This document shows positions 8,787-15,848 of a stretch of DNA of 51,677 nt, piece by piece. Made by a program: the position numbers and the translations under genes. This DNA comes from a virus. The notes under the pieces were generated by a model. It saw only the letters and a list, made by a program, of their open reading frames with translations. It was not told the DNA's origin and searched no databases. How positions within the stretch are numbered: the stretch's first letter is position 1; each line of letters starts with the position of its first letter. The stretch covers positions 1 to 51,677 of the IMG/VR virus record IMGVR_UViG_3300022602_000142. One strand, written 5' to 3'.

Positions 8787-9197
8787 TTATTGAAAGATGT
8801 GGTGATTCTTCTCGCCGTAAATTTTAATATATTTTCCGGAAAGCACGTCCGCCATTACTTCAATAGGACTCCCGGGCCAGCTATCGCCTGGCTTAATCAT
8901 ACCTATTTCACTTTGACGCCAGTGTACAAGTTCATGAAATACTGTGCGTAGTATGTCTACAAGATTGCGATTCTTAGCATAGACCCATACTTTATTATCA
9001 CCTTCTACATGTCGTCCAGTATGATGATTAACCTGAGCATCTTTGGTATCATAACTTAAATCAATCATTGGCATTTTTTGAATGTGTAGTCTTTTACCTG
9101 CCCAGTGAGCAAATTTATTAACTTCTTTTTGTATAAACTCGCCAGCATGACCACTGTCTTCTTTGGCGATTGTATTCATGAATTCTACACTACGCAT
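8787..9197 (-). CDS. HExxH zinc metallopeptidase-like protein with capsid-targeting-like N terminus
   Basis: The 136-aa protein carries HELVHWRQ at about residues 97-104, a standard HExxH zinc site, followed by PIEVMADVLSGKY with a possible third ligand. Size and layout recall minimal SprT/zincin-type proteases. The N terminus MRSVEFMNTIAKE resembles the (I/L)xE-ending peptides of neighbouring late proteins. It overlaps the upstream gene by 8 nt and converges with the plus-strand gene, stop to stop, with no spacer. A packaged or late-acting protease is plausible but unproven. Confidence 0.6.
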   Translation of the reverse strand: MRSVEFMNTIAKEDSGHAGEFIQKEVNKFAHWAGKRLHIQKMPMIDLSYDTKDAQVNHHTGRHVEGDNKVWVYAKNRNLVDILRTVFHELVHWRQSEIGMIKPGDSWPGSPIEVMADVLSGKYIKIYGEKNHHIFQ

Positions 9198-10173
9198 CTA
9201 TAGTTCCCTGTGAAGGTTCTGAAGTTGGTGCTACACTGTTGTAACTCAATGGAAAAGCATTTGCCAATTTTTTTATTTCATCGGTCGCATTATACCCGTC
9301 TCTAACTAAAGGGCTACCGTCCAGTGTTTTAGTTTCACTACTAGCATTTTTAATTAAATCTGCTTTTTGCGCTATAGCATCAGTAATTTGTTTTAATAAT
9401 CCTGGATTAATTTTAGCAAAAGTTTCATCTCTACTTTCATAATCTTGGACAGCATCTTTAATTTGTCTTGTAGCAGCGTGTAATTGCCATTTTTGAAATT
9501 TGTTGCCGCCATTTGATTTATCAAATACATCAATCATCATACCTTGCGTTGCGTATCTGTGAAACCATGTGCTATCACTTGACCCAGTACAAAATCTAGC
9601 AGTAACACCCGCAGCATTGTTGAAAAAATAACAAGCACCATAGTTTAAAGGTATCGATACCCAATATCTGTCATCGTCAATTAATACTATTTCTTTTTTA
9701 TTTTTCTTTGCGGCGTTAATGCGTTCTTCATCTTTTAATCTAGATATTTCAGCATTATAGTACTGCATTCTGTTAATTAATTGTCGTATGGTTTTATATT
9801 GATTTAAATCAGTGTCGGTACTTTTTAATAATTTTCTTTTTAATAATGCGTTATAAGCACCTAACATGTCCACGCCTTCACCTGACAAATCTTCCCAGTT
9901 TAGCGCATTATTGGCATACAGTCTCATTAACCAATCGTCAAATTTGCCCGGGCCACTTAAATCTCCATACATTGAATCTCTTAAACGACTGTCAATTAAA
10001 TCGCTTAATGCTTTTACAACATTATCGTCACTTGGATTTCTGCCTAACTTTACCAATACTTCCTTTGGAAAAGATCTGTCGTGATGTACAGCCAACGCTA
10101 TCATTTTTTTAAGTTTAGGGTCGTTTATTTTTTTATAAACATTTGCTTCTTTAATAATATGTGCTATTTTCAT
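9190..10173 (-). CDS. Putative capsid-targeted phage protein (327 aa)
   Basis: The start MKIAHIIKE|A resembles the T4 capsid-targeting peptide, with the bar marking the possible prohead-protease cut. The middle contains ARFCTGSSDSTWFHRYA followed by MMIDVFDKSNGGNKFQKWQ. I recall this W/FCT...F..YA...DK...KFQ pattern from uncharacterised phage proteins. No catalytic motif is obvious. The gene overlaps the upstream gene by ATGA and the downstream peptidase by 8 nt, so the three form one late operon driven from the box at 11026-11033. Confidence 0.65.
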   Translation of the reverse strand: MKIAHIIKEANVYKKINDPKLKKMIALAVHHDRSFPKEVLVKLGRNPSDDNVVKALSDLIDSRLRDSMYGDLSGPGKFDDWLMRLYANNALNWEDLSGEGVDMLGAYNALLKRKLLKSTDTDLNQYKTIRQLINRMQYYNAEISRLKDEERINAAKKNKKEIVLIDDDRYWVSIPLNYGACYFFNNAAGVTARFCTGSSDSTWFHRYATQGMMIDVFDKSNGGNKFQKWQLHAATRQIKDAVQDYESRDETFAKINPGLLKQITDAIAQKADLIKNASSETKTLDGSPLVRDGYNATDEIKKLANAFPLSYNSVAPTSEPSQGTIDA

Positions 10174-11018
10174 GTTGCTACCAATTCACGTTTTAAGTAG
10201 TATAATATCGTTGACAATTTTTTATAATCACCATTCATAACATCATCTAATATTTTTTCTTTTTCTTGACTGTACACTAATCCAGTTAACGTTACTGCTC
10301 TATTTAAAGCATCTCTTAAAACTTCCCACATGCTACCACCACGATCAGTACTAAATCTATTGGTTTTCAAATCTGTGTATAACATATGTAATTGATCTAG
10401 TCTTTGAATTTTATCTCTCATTAAATCATACGCATCATTTTTTAACATATTCATAGCAACGCCACGAACATCTGCTATAGACTTTTCAACTGTTTTTAAT
10501 AATACAGGTTGAAATTTTTTTGCTAGGTGGCGAATATCATAATCTTTAACAAATTTTTTATTTTTCTCGGTAGACACTGGTAATACAATACGATATGCTT
10601 GTTTAATTTTGCCAACGTGTTCTTTAATAAGGCTTCCAGTGTCTTTTAAATTACCTACGTATGATGCATGACGTTCGCCAGACTGTGTATTATAAGTTTG
10701 TACATTATATCCACCTTGATTTTTCAACTCCATAACAGCAGCACCTACTTCACAAGCAAATATTAACATAACTTTTGAATTGCGGCTATATAGATCGCGC
10801 TCAATGTTTGTTAGTTCTAATTGAGTTTTGTTTATACTTTTTATTGGGACTTGTTTAATATCATGTGGATCGTGGCTTATTTTATATTTTTTGTGTAAGA
10901 TTTTTATTAACTCATTAACACCAGGCGCATCTATTCCTTTGAAATAATTCAATATAGCACTGGCTTCGGTGAGATAGTTTAAAAAATGCCCAAATTGTAC
11001 GGTGTCTTCTACTAACAT
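10170..11018 (-). CDS. Hypothetical late protein with possible internal (LTE|A) cleavage site
   Basis: I do not recognise this 282-aa protein. It is mostly helical, with a hydrophobic core segment (VMLIFACEVGAAVMELK). The first 18 residues end in NYLTE followed by Ala, consistent with the (I/L)xxE prohead-protease pattern of its neighbours, though longer. The ATG at 11018 lies 7 nt after a GATAAATA box, so the predicted transcript has an almost absent leader. It is the first gene of the 8787-11018 operon. Confidence 0.6.
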   Translation of the reverse strand: MLVEDTVQFGHFLNYLTEASAILNYFKGIDAPGVNELIKILHKKYKISHDPHDIKQVPIKSINKTQLELTNIERDLYSRNSKVMLIFACEVGAAVMELKNQGGYNVQTYNTQSGERHASYVGNLKDTGSLIKEHVGKIKQAYRIVLPVSTEKNKKFVKDYDIRHLAKKFQPVLLKTVEKSIADVRGVAMNMLKNDAYDLMRDKIQRLDQLHMLYTDLKTNRFSTDRGGSMWEVLRDALNRAVTLTGLVYSQEKEKILDDVMNGDYKKLSTILYYLKRELVAT

Positions 11019-11025
11019 AATCTAG

Positions 11026-11033
11026 TATTTATC
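11026..11033 (-). promoter_or_regulatory. T4-type late box GATAAATA
   Basis: The minus-strand box differs from TATAAATA at the first base only. Seven nt (CTAGATT) separate it from ATG 11018, so the predicted leader is 2 nt. No Shine-Dalgarno sequence lies between. Confidence 0.7.
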
Positions 11034-11700
11034 AAATTTCGTAATAATCACTATATGACAATACTCGCAAAAACTTATATGTTTGATCTGTTTTAACGCC
11101 AGTTAATTGAAATGTCACACGTGGAGTATGCCCTGCGTTTGCCGTACAATGTGGCACATCACGCCAACGAAATGTAGTAACATGCCCACTACTCCAACCT
11201 GTATATTGATAGTTGCCCATGCTATAAAAGTGCCCTAACTGCCAGTCAGTTAATTGAATTACTATACGCATTACACTATCAGGATCTTCTGGGCACCATT
11301 TTTCTAGTTTATCAATATGTAAGTTCCAAACTTGTCCTGGCAACTGTACATGTACACGATTCATACAATCTTTTAGACCAAACAAGTCACTAATCTTTTG
11401 TAACTTTTCATCAAGTTGCCAGTTTAAATTAGAGATTTTTAAATCTTTGTTTACTCCAATTCTTTCTAAGTCATATTCTTCTTCAACTAAATCTGTGCTA
11501 GGTATAGCATTTTCTTTACCTTTATAACCACGTGTTGCCCATGTGGCACTTACACTATTTTCAATAGCAGTTTTAACAGTATTACTAAAGTCAGACTTTA
11601 GATTACCTAAATGTATCATAGCATCAAAATGTCGATCAAACTTTTGTGTGTTAAAGTGATACTTGCTTTTTGCTACTGTTTTATCCCAACTGCTGTTCAT
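11032..11700 (-). CDS. 2-oxoglutarate/Fe(II) dioxygenase-like protein
   Basis: The 222-aa protein has the metal facial-triad pattern. HID gives His128 and Asp130, and the distal block DVPHCTANAGHTPRV supplies His184 and Arg194 for the 2-oxoglutarate carboxylate. The double-stranded beta-helix strands between (MRIVIQLTDWQLGHFYSMG) resemble aspartyl/asparaginyl-hydroxylase-like folds. It follows the sulfotransferase-like gene with an ATGA overlap and is the last gene of the 11032-14845 cluster, so it may hydroxylate a small molecule or surface component. Substrate unknown. Confidence 0.6.
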   Translation of the reverse strand: MNSSWDKTVAKSKYHFNTQKFDRHFDAMIHLGNLKSDFSNTVKTAIENSVSATWATRGYKGKENAIPSTDLVEEEYDLERIGVNKDLKISNLNWQLDEKLQKISDLFGLKDCMNRVHVQLPGQVWNLHIDKLEKWCPEDPDSVMRIVIQLTDWQLGHFYSMGNYQYTGWSSGHVTTFRWRDVPHCTANAGHTPRVTFQLTGVKTDQTYKFLRVLSYSDYYEI

Positions 11701-12326
11701 ATTACTCCCACAGTTATGTCGTGATCTTTATAGTTTTGATAATACTGTTCATTTGGAACTTGTATGCCTAAATGTGTTGCCAATTCAACATTAGTATTTA
11801 CTTGCGTTGCTTTATACTTGTCCCAGGCAGTTAATATGTCAGCATTTTGTCTGTCAATTTCTTTGCCCATTTGTTTAAGGTCTTTGTAATATTTTGCGTA
11901 ACTTGGATATGTAATAGTAAAGAATCCACAACGCACCCACCAACCCAAACAACTATCATTATTACGATGTACTAACACAATAGGCACTTCAGGAAACATA
12001 GTTTTTAGATAATCAATTTTATGAGCAAAGTAATGACTTTTGATAATGCGAACACCTGAACCAGTAAAAGGTTTATCAAATTCAGTTTCAAAGTTCTCTC
12101 TACGGTCCATAAACAAATGCCAGTCAGTGAAGTAATATCCAAACTCATTATATGGATCAAAGTATGCTCCCAAATGCATTAGTTGTAGTGTGCCGCTAGC
12201 ATCGTGATAATATGTGCGTGCATCACTATAATCACTGCGATCAATACTATCACTATAATAAATGTTTTTACAAACGCTACTCCATTTACTGCCAGGTGCG
12301 CCTGTCATAAAAATATACTTACTCAT
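11697..12326 (-). CDS. Sulfotransferase-like P-loop protein
   Basis: The 209-aa protein begins with TGAPGSKWSS (residues 7-16), like the 5'-phosphosulfate loop of sulfotransferases. Later comes PIVLVHRNNDSCLGWW, matching the 3'-phosphate-binding RxxxxxxxS region of that fold. A His/Asp-rich middle could hold the catalytic base. It overlaps both neighbours by 1-4 nt. Sulfotransferases move sulfate from PAPS to hydroxyls or amines. The acceptor is unknown, and a nucleotide kinase-like role is the alternative. Confidence 0.55.
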   Translation of the reverse strand: MSKYIFMTGAPGSKWSSVCKNIYYSDSIDRSDYSDARTYYHDASGTLQLMHLGAYFDPYNEFGYYFTDWHLFMDRRENFETEFDKPFTGSGVRIIKSHYFAHKIDYLKTMFPEVPIVLVHRNNDSCLGWWVRCGFFTITYPSYAKYYKDLKQMGKEIDRQNADILTAWDKYKATQVNTNVELATHLGIQVPNEQYYQNYKDHDITVGVI

Positions 12327-12970
12327 TACAATCCTCTATCCTTTTTAGGTTTTAACCCCTGCCATACTTGTTCGTCTAACCAATATTCATCTACGTATTT
12401 TACGTACTTGCCATTGGCATCATTGCTTATAAACTTAAGTAAATTACTATTGCCATAATCAATAGGGAAATCTAATATTTTACTTAGATAACGCAAGTAA
12501 TTAACTTTATGTAAAAAGAATGCCTCGTGATCTATATAGTGTACATTTAAATCTAAATTAATTAATAATTGATAGTAATTAATTGCTGTTGGCAGTGTAA
12601 TCTCTTTACGCACACGTTCTTGCTGTAATTGATTTATATTTTGATCACGCACTATAATACCAATGGTTACATCGACATTTAATTCTTTTGCTACTTGTAC
12701 TAACTCAATTATTTTTGGAACTTGCTTTACGCCATTATAAACAAATGGAACACTGACATTAGCAACATAGTAATCATAGTCACTAAAATCAAAATCTCTT
12801 AACTTATCAGGGTTTACCCAATAGTCGGCAAATGGTTCTTGATCGCTGGGTATCCAATATTGTTCTTGTAAATCAGACCAGCCATATACATCAGGATGTA
12901 AACTAAACAATCTACTAAACAAATGATTACCTGAGCCTTGTGGGCCTGTAATTATCAATAATTTTTTCAT
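12326..12970 (-). CDS. P-loop sulfotransferase-like protein, paralogue of the next gene
   Basis: This 214-aa protein starts KLLIITGPQGSGNHLFSRLF, a P-loop-like motif followed by SLHPDVYGW. The neighbour at 12967-13608 has the same order (GPQGAGNHLWSKIF, SLHPLVYGW, then EPFA and a W), so the pair arose by tandem duplication. The conserved acidic LxxxYWxP region and later IGIIVRDQN strand recall sulfotransferase or nucleotide-binding folds. ATGA/TAATG overlaps join it to both sides. The function is inferred at fold level only. Confidence 0.5.
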   Translation of the reverse strand: MKKLLIITGPQGSGNHLFSRLFSLHPDVYGWSDLQEQYWIPSDQEPFADYWVNPDKLRDFDFSDYDYYVANVSVPFVYNGVKQVPKIIELVQVAKELNVDVTIGIIVRDQNINQLQQERVRKEITLPTAINYYQLLINLDLNVHYIDHEAFFLHKVNYLRYLSKILDFPIDYGNSNLLKFISNDANGKYVKYVDEYWLDEQVWQGLKPKKDRGL

Positions 12971-13608
12971 GGTTTGTTATTAAAAATCTTACCTGTTTTA
13001 TTGCCTTCATCTAAGTCATAAGTTTCTACATTATGTATGTATTTTTTGTTTGGATCATCAGATAATATTTCATTTATACGTGTATCATCGTATGCTATAG
13101 GTATATTAAACTTTAAACTTTTTAAGTATTCACTTTTATAAAGATATAGTAATTCATAACTTAAAAATGTTTTATTGTATTTTAATTTATTATATTGTTT
13201 ATAAAAGTAATCCATTGTACTTTGTGTACGTATACGTGTTTGTTGATAATTTAATATGTTTTGATCACGCCCAATAATAGCAAACTCTACATTGATTTTT
13301 AAATTTTCACAGGCTTTAGCAAAACCGTTTGGGCATGGATTCCATATAGGATTAACATCGCTGCCAACAATACCCAATGGGCAACTTATACTTGTGAAAT
13401 AGCAATCACTTTGATCCCAATCAAATTCTTTTAATAAACGATGATCACGCCAACATGCGGCAAAGGGTTCATTAAATCTATGTGGTTCCCAATAATTTTC
13501 TAATAAACTTTTCCATCCATATACAAGTGGATGTAAACTAAAGATTTTGCTCCACAAATGATTGCCTGCGCCTTGTGGACCAAACAATATTAACATACGT
13601 TTTTTCAT
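12967..13608 (-). CDS. P-loop sulfotransferase-like protein, tandem paralogue
   Basis: The ATG at 13608 (MKKRMLILFGPQGAGNHLW) is chosen over a longer upstream frame because it forms an ATGA overlap with the amidotransferase gene and puts the P-loop at the same place as in the paralogue. The protein is 213 aa. It shares GPQGxGNHL, SLHPxVYGW and IGRDQN with the 12326 gene but has diverged strongly elsewhere. It probably acts on a related but different acceptor. No transmembrane or signal segment. Confidence 0.5.
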   Translation of the reverse strand: MKKRMLILFGPQGAGNHLWSKIFSLHPLVYGWKSLLENYWEPHRFNEPFAACWRDHRLLKEFDWDQSDCYFTSISCPLGIVGSDVNPIWNPCPNGFAKACENLKINVEFAIIGRDQNILNYQQTRIRTQSTMDYFYKQYNKLKYNKTFLSYELLYLYKSEYLKSLKFNIPIAYDDTRINEILSDDPNKKYIHNVETYDLDEGNKTGKIFNNKP

Positions 13609-14147
13609 AATATAGACCTTAATTCTGAAGGTAATATGGGATTTTCCATACGTTCGGGATGCCACATCAATCCAAATATATATTTGGTTTTATGACGAAA
13701 CCCTTCTATGCTGCCATCACTTGCCATGGCAATTGGGTATAGGTCTGGTCCTAATTTTTGTATGCTCATATTATGATAACTATTTACTTCGTATTCAGTG
13801 TCTTCCATACTAATCTGATGAACTGTATCCAAATGATTATCTATAATATCGCAGACACCTTCTTCTAAATCGTTTATTAATAATGCGCCATGACATATAC
13901 CAAGTATAGGTATTTTACGTGCATAGCATTGTGCTATTAATCTTGTTTCAATTATTCTACGTTTTGGATGATCATCGCCACCTGTTACAATTAACAGTTG
14001 TATATTATCTAAATTGAATTGATGATCTAGTGAATTTGGGACACAAAAAAGCGTATGATTTTTTAGTAGGCTGTACCAGCCCTGTTCTAAACTATCATAC
14101 GCTCTATTCTTATGAACAAGTGTGCGTTGTGTCAGCGCAATGTTCAT
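13605..14147 (-). CDS. Peptidase C26/PuuD-like class I glutamine amidotransferase
   Basis: Start set at ATG 14147 (TAATG overlap with the ferritin-like gene) instead of the TTG two codons upstream, giving 180 aa. The amidotransferase triad is intact: LGICHGALL with Cys85, and GLMWHPER with His163 and Glu165. VNSYHNMSI near 121-129 matches the gamma-glutamyl hydrolase/PuuD subgroup. It may hydrolyse a gamma-glutamyl bond or feed ammonia to a partner. It lies between a diiron protein and sulfotransferase-like genes in one operon. Confidence 0.75.
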   Translation of the reverse strand: MNIALTQRTLVHKNRAYDSLEQGWYSLLKNHTLFCVPNSLDHQFNLDNIQLLIVTGGDDHPKRRIIETRLIAQCYARKIPILGICHGALLINDLEEGVCDIIDNHLDTVHQISMEDTEYEVNSYHNMSIQKLGPDLYPIAMASDGSIEGFRHKTKYIFGLMWHPERMENPILPSELRSIL

Positions 14148-14845
14148 TACCAACCATATGCTTCAGATACTAAAGCCTTAGCAGCTGGAACTTCCATTGT
14201 GTTTTTGCAACTGATGTCAAATAAGTCTTTACGCATTTGAGCAACTAATGCTGCTACACGTGTTTGTGTGGCTTCATCATTTGCCAATGTTTCTAACTTA
14301 CGTGCACCGATTTTGCTGTGGAAGCCTTCGTCACGTGCGATCATTGCATAGCGTGTGCTAATGAATGAATCTTCAATGCATTCTGCCATTTGATTCCAAA
14401 CGGCTTCAGCACGACCTTCTGCTACTAATTGATATGCTGCTAATGCAGCAGGATCTGTTTCTGCTTCATACTTAGCAAGTAGACTTGCACCTTTTGCTGT
14501 TGGCTTTGCAGCCTCATTAGCAATTGCATCTTCTACGTTGATTTCTGAACCAGTAATGTGTTCAATTACTTCCTTAACTAAACGGAAGTGAACTGCTTCG
14601 TCATAAGCTTGTTTGCTTAATAATTGCAATTCAGATGGGTCTGTGTTTGCTGGAAGAGCGGCTACTTGAGCAGCAATTTCAACCATGTTCATTCTTTCGT
14701 TAACCATACGACCTACAAAGTGTTCAACTAAACTTTCTTGACTTGGGTTACTAGCAAAATATGCTTTAACATTAATTTTACTTGCTTCAAATAAAGCCTC
14801 GTTTTCTGCTACGATCTTGGCAACAAATTCTTTTCCTGTGAGCAT
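14147..14845 (-). CDS. Ferritin-like diiron-carboxylate protein
   Basis: The 232-aa protein is all-helical and Ala-rich, with two ExxH elements spaced as in ferritin-like diiron proteins: YDEAVHFRLV near residues 85-95 and ARDEGFHSKIG near 170-180. There are additional helical Glu residues between them. It lacks ribonucleotide-reductase radical motifs. It could be a diiron oxygenase acting with the neighbouring amidotransferase and 2OG enzyme. The start ATG 14845 has AAGGAG and a long leader from a GATAAATA box at 14910-14917. Confidence 0.65.
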   Translation of the reverse strand: MLTGKEFVAKIVAENEALFEASKINVKAYFASNPSQESLVEHFVGRMVNERMNMVEIAAQVAALPANTDPSELQLLSKQAYDEAVHFRLVKEVIEHITGSEINVEDAIANEAAKPTAKGASLLAKYEAETDPAALAAYQLVAEGRAEAVWNQMAECIEDSFISTRYAMIARDEGFHSKIGARKLETLANDEATQTRVAALVAQMRKDLFDISCKNTMEVPAAKALVSEAYGW

Positions 14846-14909
14846 TGTACAATTCTCCTTTTTGTTCTTGCCTTTTTACGTATGATAAGTAAACTTACTA
14901 TCACAGATA

Positions 14910-14917
14910 TATTTATC
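14910..14917 (-). promoter_or_regulatory. T4-type late box GATAAATA for the 14845-11032 cluster
   Basis: The minus-strand box predicts a start near 14904 and a leader of about 58 nt that ends in AAGGAG before ATG 14845. The leader begins with a weak imperfect inverted repeat (about 14878-14902). Confidence 0.55.
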
Positions 14918-14935
14918 AAATATGGAATTTTTTTA

Positions 14936-15670
14936 ATGAACACTAAAATTTTTAATCTAATCACCAAAAATTTAAATCAAGCCTTTAATTTATCTAAATA
15001 TGCTAATATTTTTATCACAAAAGATACAGAAGTTAACATATTGCCTTGGACACCTGCGCGATATAAAAAATTTAAAAATACAATTTGCGACACGTTAGAC
15101 TTATCTTGTGATTTTAAAGGCACAGTAGAAGACATTGTGAATGAATTAGACATAAAATATAGTCATAGATTTTTTAGTGAGGTATGGAAGCCACAAACTG
15201 AAATTTATACATTTACAGGTTGGGACTTAGTAAATGAAATTAATAGTTCTAATCCAAACGCAGTATTAGATGTTGGATGTGGATATAATCAGTTCAAAGA
15301 TAAAATACAGAATTTAACAGGTATTGATCCCTATAACAGTCACAGTGATTATCAAGTTGATATTCTAGAATACGCTAAAGCCTGCGAACCTCAAACATAT
15401 GATGCTATTATAGCATTAGGCAGTATCAACTTTAACAGCGAGCAAGATATAAGTGATAGAATTGGCGCTTGTGTAAAACTATTGAAACCAAAAGGTAAAA
15501 TTTATTTTAGAGTCAATCCAGGAATACAACATGAAAAGGGCCCTTGGGTCGATGTATTTCCATGGTCCTTTGAGTTTGCTGTCAAATTCGCTAAACAGTA
15601 CCAACTCAACATAGATACCTATAAAAAAGACAGCAACGACAGAATTTATTTTGTCTATCATTCTAAATAA
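14936..15670 (+). CDS. SAM-dependent methyltransferase
   Basis: The start at 14936 (MNTKIFNLITK) is preferred to ATG 14882, because the earlier start would place the opposing gene's promoter inside the coding region and GGA precedes 14936. The 244-aa protein has class I methyltransferase motif I (VLDVGCGYNQF), then TGIDPYN, YDAIIALGSINF and KPKGKIYFRVN in the correct order. Its target is unknown. It is a lone plus-strand gene between two minus-strand operons, and its end overlaps the 61-aa gene on the other strand by 13 nt. Confidence 0.8.
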   Translation: MNTKIFNLITKNLNQAFNLSKYANIFITKDTEVNILPWTPARYKKFKNTICDTLDLSCDFKGTVEDIVNELDIKYSHRFFSEVWKPQTEIYTFTGWDLVNEINSSNPNAVLDVGCGYNQFKDKIQNLTGIDPYNSHSDYQVDILEYAKACEPQTYDAIIALGSINFNSEQDISDRIGACVKLLKPKGKIYFRVNPGIQHEKGPWVDVFPWSFEFAVKFAKQYQLNIDTYKKDSNDRIYFVYHSK

Positions 15671-15843
15671 GTTTGTAAATGTCTGTTAAGATACCATGTA
15701 ACATCGGGATGGTCTTGGCATATACCTTGTAGTAGTGATTCTAAATAACCAACAGTATATGCCAATTTGATATTGTTTGGACCTTCTTTCTTTTCTAACA
15801 ATTTTTCTACAATTGTATGTATTACATCTTTGCTATTCATCAT
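15658..15843 (-). CDS. Small hypothetical protein (61 aa)
   Basis: I do not recognise this protein. It is a compact helical protein (HTIVEKLLEKKEGPN, then YTVGYLESLLQGI). Two tandem ATGs (15843, 15840) follow AGGTG, the second at better spacing. It sits 5 nt after the CHASE2-cyclase stop, so it closes the curli operon transcript. Confidence 0.55.
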   Translation of the reverse strand: MMNSKDVIHTIVEKLLEKKEGPNNIKLAYTVGYLESLLQGICQDHPDVTWYLNRHLQTYLE

Positions 15844-15848
15844 ATCAC

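Noticed and set aside
14882-14935. Upstream ATG start for the methyltransferase
   Set aside because: The interval contains the minus-strand late box and leader of the opposing gene, and the ATG at 14936 has a better upstream GGA.
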